In this document: piece after piece, positions 12,783 to 25,108 of the stretch
How the letters are laid out: each line of letters starts with the position of its first letter
How positions within the stretch are numbered: the stretch's first letter is position 1
Source of the DNA: Botryotinia globosa
Lineage: Eukaryota > Ascomycota > Leotiomycetes > Helotiales > Sclerotiniaceae
DNA length: 64,000 nucleotides
Reading direction: 5' to 3'
Assembly: GCA_014898425.1 (NCBI GenBank)
Contig: RCSZ01000014.1
Span: 1,550,001-1,614,000 of the forward strand
Notes under the pieces: model-generated
Databases searched by the model: none
Seen by the model: the letters and a program-made list of their open reading frames with translations, nothing else
What the model was told of the DNA's origin: nothing
Program-made: the position numbers and the translations under genes

Positions 12783-14938
12783 CTTAGCAATCTATCTTGT
12801 ATCGAATTACCTCCAGGGTAAAAGTTCGTATTAGGAGTCTGCAGTGGTGCAGTGTAGTCTATGCAATCTATGCAGGCTGGTGGTTGGGTTGATTTTTGAG
12901 TAAAAGTAAAGTTCGAGGTGTTAAAAGAAAGTATAAAGTCTCTTGGGAGCGTTTGATTATGTTGTAGGAAGTGCTGCGAGAGTCGACTTGACTACAGAAC
13001 CTTGAGGTTGTGGTGAAGAATGATATTGTGAATAACTAATGAGTGTATTAAGGAGTCACAATAGAGAACCTTGCTCTATTGTTTCTATTGTTGAATTCCG
13101 AAGATGTCCGAAGCGAGAAATTGATTTTATTATTGTAATGACAATAGAGAAAAAGGAACATGTAAAGTGAATAACTTTGATCTGGGCAAAGGGGAGAGAG
13201 TAAGGAGGGGAAGAATGAGCAATTTGGCGAGAACGTATACTTAATACCAGAAGACACAAAGAAAACATTCAACTCACGAGTACCACGAGTATTAAGCAAA
13301 CAGACTATTTTGAGAATCAAGAAGTTGAAACAAAGAATAACGACGAATAATGCTTTGTTTCGGATTCACAATAAGATTAGTTGTTATGATCATTCGTTGA
13401 TCCGCTGAAGATTTCGAAGAGCGATGTTTGATATCTGGTTCGTCCTCCGTGATTGTCTTTTCCTTGGTAGAAGCGTGATCCTAAATGAGGGGGGTTGAAT
13501 GGGGTGAATTAGGCGCCTCTCCTCGTCAAACGTCTAATAATGACCAGTAGATTGATAGTTCACTGTATGACTGATGCAATAGTGAAGATTTGGAAGAAGA
13601 AATTAGGTAAGATTGATGGATTCCAAAATAACTCTGGCGGATACAGTTCTGGTGAGATATTTGTTCCAGTTCTTGTGATACTTCAAAAGGATTGGTATCT
13701 GTTGACTGCCCAGATCTTCTTCTTTCGCCGTAAAGCTTCGGTTTCGTTACCGTTGACGAAGATTGATACTGGTGTTATCGATTTGCAACTTATGGATATC
13801 CTTGAATTCCAAAATAATGAATCTTGATCATATATCTTAATAGAATGAAGTTGTCTATGCTGTGATGAACAAAAATGGTGAGAAGCGGTGCGAACTGTGA
13901 AGCCATTTTTCTTATTACAAGTCACCCCTCGAATGGCATGAAAGTTCCTTCTCCATTCGTAGAATACTATACCAGTAATATCAGTACAGATACCCATGGT
14001 ATCGTCTCTCGAGCTCTCTTGCTGTAATTCATCATTTATCGTGTGAAGTCACGACTTTGCAAACCAGAAACTCGGCCACCGAATGACTGACCTGACCATA
14101 TTAACCTGAAGCTGGAGTCCAAAGTAAATCAGAGACATCTTCCAGGGAGGATCTTAGACCACAACAAAGGCCTCCATCTTTCGTATCTTTCGTATCTTTC
14201 GTATCCTCAAACCTCTTCAAACCTCTTCAAACAATGCATATGATGAATATATTTGGCTGAGCCTTCAAATTCTCAGAGGATGCAACGATATCCAGTAAAG
14301 ACAAAAAAGATAAGAGGAAGGGTTGTCCAAGCGACAAATCAGAGCTCGTGACCCTTCACTTTCAGCCTAGAGAGTAGAGACGCTAGAACAATATTGCATG
14401 ACACCCCACCGGTAGTTAAGCCCAGCAACATCCAACCACTTGATTATCACAGCACAGTACACAACTAACTTATTATTCCAAGTAAAGCATAGTTATAGTA
14501 AGTATACTTCCCAGTAGATAGTAATAGACATCGGATACCAGGAATACGAGTACCGATGCAAGAACCCCTCAAAAGTCATATCAACCAATCAGTTCACCAT
14601 ATTTCCATCTCTAAACCTCATCATCAGATCTCATTGGTTTGAAGTGCCCCCTCGTTTAGCGCTGTGCCATGAATTGTGTGTGCATTGCTTGGTTTGACCT
14701 ATTCATAATATCCACCACGGCATTGGGCGTCTAGAAGGATCACGAAAAGATAGATACTGTCAGCTACTTCCCATGTTATCCATATGCATGCCTGTTATGG
14801 AGCAGGTCTGAGTTTGGGTGGTCTGAAGGTTTAATTGAAGCTATCATTCCACCAACGTTTTTAGAATTAAAAGTACATGGGTATACACGTGGTAAAATCG
14901 TTGAATTAATATACAATCCGTGGTATCTTCCCTCGAGA
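12783..14938. other. 2.1-kb spacer upstream of PRM1
   Basis: Holds the PRM1 promoter and leader and the 3' flank of the ARMH3-like gene. Short direct repeats occur at about 14179-14232 (TTTCGTATC x3, CTCTTCAAAC x2-3). Frames of 90-104 codons (13048-13320, 13540-13827, 13683-13997) have no domain, homology or splicing logic that I can recognise. Confidence 0.5.
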
Positions 14939-17128
14939 TCAAATTTCACTAACAAGAACTTTGACATCTGCCACAGCAGTCCTAGCCATCTTCTTCAAGA
15001 ACGTCTTCTCATCCGCTTCTCTATATCTTTCCCACCCATCCAGTCCCTCTTTGGCTTGAATACTCAACGTTTCATATCCTTGCTTGATTACCCCCGCAAC
15101 TTGTACACTCGTAAGATGTTTCCTCTTTCCCGTTGATCCATCCGTAAGTAATTGATTATAGTGCGTAGTGACACTGATCAATGTATCTATCGAACTCTTC
15201 GGTCGTTTCCCAAGATTGTAGTTATCTCGAAATTTTACCAGTACCTCCCCAGTTTCTACCAGTTTATAAAACAGGTCGTCGTATGCAGCAGGACTGGGCA
15301 GGAATGCTTCTCCGGCGGATAATGATAATGCAATGAGGTTGACGACGTCATCAAGAAGTATTTCGATGTTTAGGAGATTCTTCAAGTCCGTTGTATAAGT
15401 GGTAAGGAATCTCACAAGTGCCAGTAGGGATCGGAATAGTTCAGACCAGTGGTACGTGAGGCGTGTTCGAGATCGTGAAAGATGTGAGATGATTCGTAAG
15501 ATAATTCCCACACATAGAATATAGAGATCCACATCTAGTCTCTTTCGGAGGTTATGATTTATACCATCAATTGCGACATCCAGCATATAAGCAGCAAATA
15601 TCCTGTCGGCACGAACAAAAGGTAGAAATGGCTGTCTTTGTCGACATAATCGGACTGGCATTTTGCTTTCCTCACTGCATATCTTTTTGCATAGTACTTG
15701 ATCTTCAATCAATATTCGGAGAACGATGAGGTTAGTGCGCGCATAAAATCCGGTTCGAGAGGATAGATGCGCATGTTGAAGTATGTATGAGGTATATGAT
15801 AGATAGGCACTAAGGGGGTGTTCGACTCCTTTCTCCACAGGTATTGATACAAAATTGAAGCAAAATAGCTTGTTCGCGTGCGCAAAGTCGTACGTAGCTA
15901 ATAAAACAGCTGCTGCGCTGCCAGGCCTATGAAACTATTAGTATGATTTAACGCAAGCTTCGCCATAACCTACAATTTCGAGAACATTTCCTTTGCAGCA
16001 TCTGGATCAAGTGCTGGGGTCGCTGGTTTAGAACCCGGAGCAATTGCTCCCAACCCTATCATACTCAAAGTACTCCCAATTGACCATACTTCTGGTATAT
16101 CATCTTGAATCGCAATATATTTAGCCCTGGATGTCGTACAAGTATGGCCCACCGAGCGAATTATCTTTTGTATAGTTCCTTCATTAACGAAATCATCAAG
16201 TCGTAATCTGTAAGGGTTTTGAAATTCGAATTTGTTGTAATTAACTAAGAGTCCTAAGAGAGTGAATGGTTCGAATGTGAGTGAAGTGGTATCTGAATCT
16301 TGAATAAACTACAGACGTCAATTTGGTTGAGATGCACGGAAAGGGATATCATACTTTCATAAGAGAAGGAAAGAGATCCCGATGCGTGAAATAAGAAAGT
16401 AAACTGGTTTGATATGCGCCTGAAGTCACTGATAATGCTGCTTCAATAGCTTTGCGACGTATATCCACTGGGTGACGATTGTCAGCGATGCTCTCCCTGT
16501 TTCTGAATGGTGTACCTACAATTCCTCCCCGTTCGAATTGTGACATCTAATGCTGCAACAAAATCTGTAAATATCGCATCTACATGATCTAACCCTGCAA
16601 GAACACTTATTATATCCGAACTTGGGTTTGTGTATTTCTTTGACAAGACGGCTGCTAAGAAGGCTGTAATGGTCTAAGATTGTCAGCCTTGTCAAACAAA
16701 CCAAGGGACATTATCATACATCAAGCGCATGTGCATCTGCTGGATGAATTCCTGCCTTTATACATCCTACTGCCCTTGAAAACAGCTGTCGAGTTTGTAA
16801 CTACCATAATCAGTATTGGCTTATGCGTATTTCCTCAAGTTCCCTCATACCTGAATATGCAGCAAATCGTCGGCACTGAATTGATTTAGAATGGTTTGCA
16901 AGCTGGCTTTATTTGGTCGCAACAAGAAGAATTCCTTCCAGAACCCTTCCGATTTATCAGGGTCGTCTTCATCCTACTTGTTCATCAGTATGAGCATCAT
17001 GCGACACAGCACTTATGAAATGCGGAACATCAGTCCGAACCCACCTTGAATAGAGCCTCGTACAACTCTACAATCTTTTGTTGGAATACTTCAGGGCGAG
17101 CTTGTTGAGTAAGAGGAGATGGCTCCAT
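14939..17128 (-). CDS. Armadillo-like helical protein, DUF1741/ARMH3 (C10orf76) family
   Basis: Seven exons (17128-17045, 16973-16851, 16800-16720, 16673-16520, 16467-16355, 16308-15974, 15926-14939) splice in frame to 625 residues; all six introns are GT-AG and 45-76 bp long. Recognised from its N-terminus (MEPSPLTQQARPEVFQQKI, then FWKEFFLLRPNKASLQTIL), the internal TIRTGRNLDIRRKAIEAAL and the conserved C-terminal part with YHWSELFRSLLALVRFLTTY and LSLSAGEAFLPSPAAYDDL. The human homologue C10orf76/ARMH3 binds PI4KB and supports Golgi PI4P; the fungal role is presumably similar but is inferred. The last exon lacks a Met at its start because it is internal, so a shorter call starting at an in-frame Met would be wrong. 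Divergently transcribed from ISA1. Confidence 0.9.
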
Positions 17129-17867
17129 ACTTCATGGCAGCAATTGATATATCCTCAATTCAAAGGGGGGGAAAGGAGAGACAGTAGAAGATGAATGGTT
17201 CGAGGATATTTTTCCTTATGTCGCAAATGATGGAATATCTTTAATTATTAAATTTATTATGGATGTGCTCTGGCCTTACCTCCTTACGTAGTCCAAAAGC
17301 CCCAGATTTAGGAATGGGTTGTGTCACGTGTGTGGGTTATGTGGTAGCTTCCTTAGCCGGCGGCCGATAAGTGTATGGCACTAATCATAAAGGGGTATAG
17401 CGTACTTCCGATAAACTGTGCGGTTTCTTATTGGACGTTTAGACTTTCTTCGAGAACCTTGGAAGAAGTGCTTTTTGAGTGAAGGACCTCGGGACCCTTC
17501 CTTTGTTAGATTCATTAGATGTTCTGGTATAAAGTCTGATTTTCCTCCCCAAGACCTCACAATGTTCTTGCTTTTGTCAGCTTCAGTGAATCTTTGTCTG
17601 ACGGTCTTTGAATTGCTGACAATAGATCCATTACCATTGGTTCGGTAAAATTATGATCCGACCCGAAGTGAGCCGAGCCGAACTGAACTAATAAGGTTGT
17701 GTGAGCCCATGATTTCTAAGAACAGGCTAGGTAGGAACTTAAAGGATTCAAAGAATACTACAAATGAGGTTATCAACCCTTAACACAACATCTCAAAACC
17801 TTTAATATATCATTCTTCAACCTAATACCTTGACTTCAATACCTCGATAGTCAGATCTCCCTTCAAG
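17129..17867. promoter_or_regulatory. Divergent promoter region between ARMH3-like and ISA1 genes
   Basis: 739 bp between two start codons pointing away from each other. No gene. Includes TCACGTGTGT (about 17324) and CGGCGGCCG (about 17359), possible regulator sites with no proof of use. A 76-codon frame at 17418-17648 is unremarkable. Confidence 0.5.
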
Positions 17868-18672
17868 ATGTCTTTACAAAGAGCGGTTGCTCCTCTGACA
17901 TCATCAGCGCCCATCATCTTCAGATTTGCCTCATCACAACCATCAGCCCCTCTACGACAATGTTCACACATCATCCGTCAATTCTCCTCTTCTCGAGTCA
18001 CAGGCGCTGAGGCAAAACGCAAGATGCAAACCAGCACCTGGCAAACATATACTCTCTCTACCCCTCCGCCACCACCACCAGCCCGCGAAGCCACTCTGCC
18101 GGAAACGTCCATCACCGGAGGCATTCCACAAGTTCACGACACTCGACCACCTTCGATCGCTGTCACCGAAGCGGAAGCCCAAAAGTCAAAGCCTGTAAAG
18201 AAGAGGCGACAGTTCAACTTTGTTCCTCTCAAGAAAACCATCACTCTTACCCCACGAGCCGTCGAAGTTTTGCGCGATTTGAGCAACCAACCTGAAGCCA
18301 AACTTATCAAGATCAGTGTCGCAGCCCGTGGATGTAGTGGTTCGGCATATGACTTGAAATATGTTGAGAAAGGTGCTCTCAGCGATATCGTCCATGAACA
18401 GGATGGTGTCAAAGTTCTCATTGATCCAACCGCACAGCTCAAGATTATTGGTAGCACAATGGATTGGGTCGAGGATAGACTAAGCGCAAAATTTGTTTTC
18501 GATAATCCAAATATCGGTAAGTTCATTGCACCTTTCATTCAATGTCATCTCATCTCTTGAGTATACCGACTAACATTGCACAGACAAATCCTGTGGATGC
18601 GGTGAATCATTTATGACAAAAGACGAATCAGCAGCACGAGAAGCAGAAAAGAGAGCTTCCAAGGGTTTATAA
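17868..18672 (+). CDS. isa1: Mitochondrial iron-sulfur cluster assembly protein ISA1 (A-type carrier)
   Basis: Two exons (17868-18516, 18584-18672) encode 245 residues; the 67-bp intron has a GACTAAC branch site and CACAG. The exon-1 frame runs on past the splice site, so an unspliced call would lose the catalytic C-terminus. The N-terminus is an Arg/Ser-rich matrix-targeting sequence (FRFASSQPS, RQFSSSR). A Pro-rich linker precedes the HesB/IscA domain (about 120-235). The three cluster-binding cysteines are present: Cys156 in ARGCSGSAYDLKY, and Cys220 and Cys222 in KSCGCGESF. A-type carriers deliver 4Fe-4S clusters to aconitase, lipoate synthase and biotin synthase in mitochondria. The LKY and FVFDNPN context fits ISA1 rather than ISA2. 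Confidence 0.94.
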
Positions 18673-19063
18673 CTGATGATACGATAGATACGACTGTACT
18701 AGAATTTGTGATATAATGGGCATAAGCATGGACATGCATTGGATGGCGTTTAGTTGGCGTTGGAGGGAACCGGCCCGCGTATAAGCACGCTCTGGTGGCA
18801 CACTTTTTCGGATTGGCAATTAGGGACAGCGATACCTCACAGGCAGGATAGACTTTGCATATATTTCGTACAGCATACCGATACTTAATGCAAACCAAGT
18901 TTCATGACAGTAATTCTAATAGTACTTAGCCCTGTGCATCTCCAGCGTCTCAATTCTTCCATTCCAATTATTGGTATTCATGTCACGTTTTCAGTACCAT
19001 CATCCCTAGACCCCCGATCCCATCCAATCTATCACTCAACTTCCGCAACCCCAACTCCGCTCT

Positions 19064-19820
19064 CTAGAAAACGCCCATTTCATAATCCACCACTCTAACA
19101 TTCTGCACTATCTCTCTCGCTTTCTTGGCAATTTCTTGATGTGCTGGATCTTCATTCACATAGTAATCTCGATCGGCAGTAGATGCGAAATGAAACACAA
19201 AACCGTGAGAGAAGCCGCCCTTGAGGGAAGAGTATTATAAGTTAGTTGTGTGATACTTGGATGATGATTGGGAATGTGGAGTGAGATGAAGGAAGGAGGA
19301 AAGGAGAGGAAAGGAGAGGAGAGGAGAGGAGAGGAGAGGAGATGAGAGGAGATGGAGTAGGAAATTATAACATTAGACGAGGGAGATAAAGGATGTTGGG
19401 AGAAGGGTGGAATTGTAGGTATAGAATGGTGATTATAACGATGGGGAAGATGGAATGAGATGGGATGAGATGGAATAACATAAAAAACAGGGTGTAACAC
19501 TACTTGATGGCCTTCTGGCGAATTATCCCTCCCCCCCGAAGATTCTAGGATATATGGTTTACGGGATTCCGGGTGTATGCAGAGAGTTGAGAGAGAGAGC
19601 ATGTGTTTGCATAGCTTTTGTTTTTTGTTTCGTTAGTGAGTTGATATCATGAGGAGAGGAGATGGGATGTGTGATCATGTTACTTGGGTAGGATAGATTA
19701 GGCTCGGCGCGCCAGGGAAGGGGAGGGAAGGGAGGGAAGGGGAAATTATCATACTTCGTCGATTTGATCTTTGTGAGTGGAGGGTTTGAATTCAAAGAGA
19801 ACGATGTGGACTAGAACCAT
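19064..19820 (-). CDS. Stress-responsive alpha/beta barrel (Dabb) domain protein
   Basis: Assembled from three exons (19820-19755, 19614-19504, 19219-19064), 110 residues in frame. Exon 1 reads MVLVHIVLFEFKPSTHKDQI, the classic Dabb beta-strand opening. Exon 2 gives LCKHMLSLSTLCIHPESRKP then GGRDNSPEGHQ. Exon 3 gives GFSHGFVFHFASTADRDYYV, EDPAHQEIAK and VRVVDYEMG, the usual closing strand. Introns are 140 and 284 bp, long for this window; the second holds a polypurine GGAGA/AGGAGAGG microsatellite. Dabb proteins form dimeric ferredoxin-like barrels; some are stress-induced, others catalyse polyketide cyclisation. No cluster context supports the latter here. The spliced gene is too fragmented to show up as one ORF. 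Confidence 0.9.
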
Positions 19821-22799
19821 TGTTGCGGCTTGGGAGGGATTGCAATTCAATGTAAACTTTGAAGGCGAGGAAGAAGGAATGTTTTGGAAGTCGGAGTGTA
19901 TTTCGGGATATTGATATTGATATTGATATTGATATTGATATTGATATTGATATTGATATTGACAAGTCGGCCTTTTGGAGGGGTTGGTGGGGAATTCGGC
20001 TGATGTGGGAAGATTAGTAAGGAGAATAAAGTGGAGTGCGGTAAATAATAATTCTGATAATGTGACGTTTGTTGATTTTGTATGATAAGGTTAGGCGAAT
20101 TATTATTCGTTGCGTACCGAAAGAGGTTGCATGAGATCATTTAGATAGCTATAGTTTGGAAGATAGCTCGATCTTACTATGGTCAAACGGAAATAGTTTA
20201 TAGTCAATATCCTCACTATTCGTGTGGCAATAGCAAACATGTGACGAATCCTTGAGGGTTTCCGCTGCTGCTGCCATCACTGCACGCTTGACGATTTGCG
20301 AGACCCTTCTCCTACATTCCTACATCACAATCCTCAAATTTTAACCAGACCCATCTCATTGCTTGCTTCTGCAGTAAACACGAGATCCAAATAGGTTGAG
20401 CGAAATTCGATTCTCAACCAGATAACTTACCCTTCGCTTCTAGTCGAATCGTCGGATTCTCAATTCTGGTCAACACATTCGTCTTCTATTGAACCCATGC
20501 GATGTTTCCTTAAAAACCTTGACTGAAAGATCTATCATATCATATGCTCGGATACGGGGGACTGAACCTAGAAGTCTAAATAGTGACAGAGTTCATGACC
20601 ATCCACAGAGTTAGTCGTCAAGTGCTAAATACCATGATGCATGAATTGAACGTTACAAAAGTCGCAAGGTCGACGGAATCTCTAGTCGAGTGTGTACTTT
20701 CGATGAGTTGTTTGTTCACATGTTAGCAAGATGGACTTGTGTTTGGAATGGTGAATATTCCGCAGGATGCGAGTCATCTAGACGCATGAGTAGATAGGGA
20801 GATGGGGAGAAAGAAGTTAATCAAGGTGAAGATTCAGAAGGGAAAGGGAATAGAGAGATGGGAGATAGAAGACAAAAGAACTGAGGGGTTTGTAGCTTCT
20901 ATTTCTGGAGATAGTGAAGAATCAGAAGGAAAGTATGACAAATATCGATATAGCGGATATTGTGTTATTGCTATTGCTATTGCTATTATCATGTGTCTAC
21001 TCCTTCGATCAAAGGTTCAAAATAACATTCATACCGAGACGCATTTTGGCGTCGAACGATTTCATCACATTCGACTTTTCGCAAGGGAGCTCGAGACACT
21101 ATCTATCGAATTTCTCGAGAGTCTTCTTATTCGAGGAACTCACTATGAAAGGAAAGTCTTGATATTTGTCAACTTCCCGGTCAAGGCAGCAAAGACAAGC
21201 TTCTTTACCGTTGCGATTGCAATCTTATGGGATTGGTACTGCATCCGCAATTGAAATGGACGGATAGCTATAATTTATGGATGTATATCACGCTATGATA
21301 ATAGCAATGGTACAGAGAAAATTTCAGATTGAAAGTGAGTATGTATATTAAGAATTCCCGCCGCGCGACCACGACCATAGAGAGAGACATATCAGGGGAA
21401 AGGGAGTAACAGAAAAAGCTCTTAGATACAGTGAGAAAGACATTGCATATGATCTTTAGGGGAGAAGATGAAATCATAGAAAACCCACAAACAAAAAGTA
21501 TCTTTTCTTCTTCAACTTTCTTGTCTCAACCCGCAAAATCGTGCAGTCCATGAAGATTATCAATCATAGATATTCCACTGTCTATACATACATACAAAAA
21601 TGAATCATCAACGCCTCCCTCCGATGAACATCTTTCTCAACGATAGTCGACGCTAATAAGGAATTGATACGCTACAGCATCCACCATGAGATCTCATCAG
21701 ATGTATCATGACATCAATCTCCATACACAATCTCCATACACACCATCCATCCCCCAGCTCATCCCATCCCCCAGCTCATCCCATCATCCCCCAGCTCACC
21801 CATCACCCATCACCCATCACCTCCAACCTCCAACCTCCAACCTCCCACTCCAAAATCAACCCAATATCAATCCACACCAACCCAAAAGCCCAATCAATAC
21901 AAACCATGCCAACTTAAGACCAACATCAAAAGTAAAAACAAACCCACATCCTCCTCATCAACCATACTCGTACAGAGCACAAGATTATTCTTCCATCACA
22001 TCACAGATAATATCTTACATTTCATCCGAGATATCCATGTATGAGGAAAATCCATCCAGGTAGGATCTTAAGTGTATGTCGATAGTTTAATATCCGTATG
22101 TAAATGTCACAGATGAGATCATGACGACGAGCTGGGATTGAAAGAGGATAGATACGTGGATTAAAGTGATAGCAGGAAATTGGATTTTGACAAGTGGGAG
22201 CGAGAGATCTTTCTTTCGGCAAGAGAAAGGCTCGAGTTGGTGTAATGCGATTCAAGGTTCAATTAATAGACCTTGCTGCAGATAAGACCCGAAAATATCA
22301 GAATTGTTAAACAGCCAAGGTGGACTCTGCTTCATACGAGTCTTCTTATAGAGCATGATCAATGGGAATGAATGTATACGTTCAAGCTTCAATTTAGTCT
22401 GGTCTGAAATTTTGTAATTCATTGCAATACTGCTACAGTGCAGTATGTACTTATTCCCTCATTGGTAACCAGCCAGGTAGTCCTTACTACCAATTATATT
22501 CCTTTCCTTTTCCACAAGATGATTGTAGACCTGGTATGATATTTTCATCATTTCCACGTGGTATCTTTATTTCGCCTCAGACCCTATATGCTAGAGACTT
22601 GGAGGTACTCATTGCGTACGGTCTCTGAATTCCGCCCATAGAACCAAACGCCAAACTCCACGGACACTTCGTGCCCTCTCCCATTTTCACTCCAAGAATT
22701 CGCACCAGTTTGCTGCCGAAATTCGATGGCCCCTTTCCAGTATTTTATTGTGGGAATGATCATGCGCAAGAACAGTGATCAATCACTTGTCCTTCAATC
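19821..22799. other. 3-kb spacer with simple repeats, no supported gene
   Basis: Contains a GATATT hexamer array (19909-19962), short tandem runs and several frames. A 150-codon frame at 20802-21254 starts MGRKKLIKVKIQKG but then has no domain and odd composition. A 125-codon Pro/His/Ser-rich frame at 21686-22063 arises from CATCCCCCAG/CACCCATCAC repeats. The region contains the 3' flank of the bHLH gene. Confidence 0.5.
19909..19962. repeat. GATATT hexanucleotide microsatellite
   Basis: About nine perfect GATATT/TTGATA units in the upstream flank of the Dabb gene. Confidence 0.9.
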
Positions 22800-24207
22800 T
22801 CATCTACCTTTCGCAGCATCGATCTTATTCCGAAGAGCTTCATTTCCTTGCATTAACTCCTCTAACCAATCGGCCGTCATTACCAAGATGGCACTCTTAC
22901 TGAACCCACCACCTCTGAGCCCTGGTACCAGTTCCCCTAAGTCCTCAAATCCTTCTCGAATTAGGGTCCTTCGTTTTTGTTCACTCTTGATATGATTCTC
23001 TCTCTTTTGATCTTCTGTTAAATTCTCTCTGGTGGATTTCGCCGCAGCCGAAGTAGATTTTCGTCGTTTGTGACCTGCTTCCGATGGTCCTGGAGAACTT
23101 CCACTAAGTTTCACCACGGATTTCCTCTTTTTCCTGCCATCCACTTTAGGCTGTGGTTCCTCATCGTCTTCTCCCGCATCTTCAACAGGACTAAATTTAC
23201 TCTTCCGTCGCTTCTTTGGTGGCTCCGTGTCTTCTTCCTTGACAACTCCGGCGCTTTGCCGTCGTTGCGGTGCTATGCTCTTTTGCATCGTCGGACTGTT
23301 CGGTCTCGTATTTTCCGCACTACTTTCCGCACATAGAGCTGCCCCAATAAATCCATCGAATGCCTGCAATCTTTGTCGTTCCGCTTCCTCGGCTTTTGCT
23401 GCATCTGGTGGTGGAACAAATCCTTGTGGTGATCCAAATCCTGCATCAGAACCCCATCTTATGTCGACCTTTTGAGGAACGGGTTTTGGTCTTCTCATGA
23501 GATCCGGGCCGGCATGATTCGGTCCAAACATCATTTCGGTATATAACGTATCCCGCATAAATCCATCTCGAGGTCTATCGAGTCCTGATATTGGGGTAGG
23601 ATAGTGCGACATGGATTGTGGTCTGATGTGAAGATTTCCCGGATGCGATGGTAAGCCATGGTTTCCAAATAAAATCTCACTGCTTAGACTATGCGATCGA
23701 GCATTTGACCCATTTTGTAACACGGTAGCAGCTGCTAGAACATCTGCGGATTCAGTCGAAGGTGGCAAATGTGACAAAGGTGCTTGAGATAAGGGTGGGT
23801 GCATTCCGGTATTCCTATCGCCGAAATTCAAGGACATTGAATTCGAAAGTTGAGGTTGTTGATCAAAAGTAACCCTCGTTCCCATAAAAGCCGGGGGTAA
23901 TTCTTCCCACCCTCCTCCCAGCTCCCCTCCATCTTGTGTATTTGGGAAGAAGTCGTAATTAAAATGATCAGAGCTTACGCCGTCAAAGAAAGTATCGAGA
24001 AGGTTGGATTCGCTATCATCGAGTAAGGGAGGACCTGGTGCTGGAGCGGTAGGTGAAGGGAAAGGAAAAATGGAATTTGAATCAAATGCGTCTGACGCAT
24101 CATATTAGTACGTATATTTTGTACTCACTCAGGTAAATATTGAGGAATATAAAGAGATACTTACAGCCAAATGGCATATCAAGTTCGGGTGGCTTCGACG
24201 AACCCAT
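22800..24207 (-). CDS. bHLH transcription factor (INO4/Yas1-like bHLH region)
   Basis: Two exons (24207-24165, 24091-22800) give 444 residues. The 73-bp intron runs GTAAGT to CAG; the true start MGSSKPPELDMPFG lies upstream of the internal Met at 23885. The first 350 residues are acidic/Pro/Ser-rich and likely regulatory (LLDDSESNLLDTFFDG resembles an acidic activation segment). Two basic stretches, KKRRKSKFS and GRKKRKSVVK, could be nuclear signals. The bHLH occupies about 378-435: ENHIKSEQKRR gives the His-Glu-Arg E-box-reading residues, followed by GFEDLGELVPG, loop LRGGGFSKSAIL and helix 2 TADWLEELMQGNEALRN. This loop is typical of fungal INO4/Yas1-type factors controlling lipid or alkane genes; the target set here is inferred only from that resemblance. 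Confidence 0.9.
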
Positions 24208-24490
24208 ATTAAGACGTTGAATCGCAAGCATGAGTGCCAAAAGAAATTAATTGAAAAAGAAGATTCGTGAGAAGGGATCCCAAGGGAATTTATTGAGGAT
24301 ATAAAATTTTGACCATTGAGTATTGAGGATTCCAACATCAAATATGTATGTACAAAATGATAGATTTTTTTGCGATTCGGCGTTATTAGATAGCTGTGCG
24401 ACCGAAAGCTCAATGATGTATTCCGTGTGATGTGATACCTAGTATTTATTTATTTATTTATTTACTTCCTCCAGACAGGTACTATTCGGA

Positions 24491-24528
24491 GAGAGGATAG
24501 GATAGGATAGGATAGGATAGGATAGGAT
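24491..24528. repeat. GATAG pentamer microsatellite
   Basis: About seven GGATA units upstream of the bHLH gene. Preceded at 24443-24466 by TTTA tetramers and followed at 24698-24735 by (GA)n(GT)n. Confidence 0.85.
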
Positions 24529-24697
24529 GCAGGTTGTTTGAGAGAAATGGGGAAAAAATAATATACGTGAGTTAACAAAGGTGGAAGGAAGCCTCTTTCT
24601 TACTCCTCCATGATCCTTATTCGAAAGGAAGAAGGAAAGGAGTAAATGTTTTGAGGAACATTAAATTGAATGAACGAATGAATGTATTATTCGAGAA

Positions 24698-24735
24698 GAG
24701 AGAGAGAGAGAGAGAGAGAGAGTGTGTGTGTGTGT
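24698..24735. repeat. (GA)n(GT)n compound microsatellite
   Basis: Uninterrupted GA dinucleotides switch to GT dinucleotides. Confidence 0.9.
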
Positions 24736-24877
24736 GAATAAGTACCCAAGTAAGTAAGTAAAGTATGTAAGAGTGTTGGGAAAGCTTTCCTCATTGGCCT
24801 TGTGGTGGGGAACCGACCAATAATCAATTTTTTGATGGCAAGCTTAGATACCAAGTAGGTAGGTGTGGTGGTGTAGG

Positions 24878-24940
24878 TATGGAGGTATGGAGGTATGGAG
24901 GTATGGAGGTATGGAGGTATGTATGTATGTATGTATGTAC
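24878..24940. repeat. TATGGAGG octamer array grading into GTAT tetramers
   Basis: About five GGTATGGA units followed by (TGTA)n. It underlies spurious overlapping frames on both strands. Confidence 0.85.
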
Positions 24941-25068
24941 TAGGTAGGTATGAGGGGGGCCTCGGGGGGGGGCTAATCCTTTCAAGGTTTCTCTTTGGGG
25001 TATGGAAAAGAAAGGGTCCAAGAAAGAGATCTCGCTTTCTCGGCTTGAATTTCCTTGGGAGAGACGAG

Positions 25069-25108
25069 AAGACAAGAAGACAAGAAGACAAGAAGACAAG
25101 TAGACAAG
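25069..25108. repeat. ACAAGAAG octamer array
   Basis: Four to five tandem ACAAGAAG units with one variant (ACAAGTAG). Confidence 0.8.

Noticed and set aside
20802..21254. 150-codon frame starting MGRKKLIKVKIQ, MADS-box-like at first sight
   Set aside because: Similarity stops after about 12 residues; the rest has no MADS helix and has random composition.
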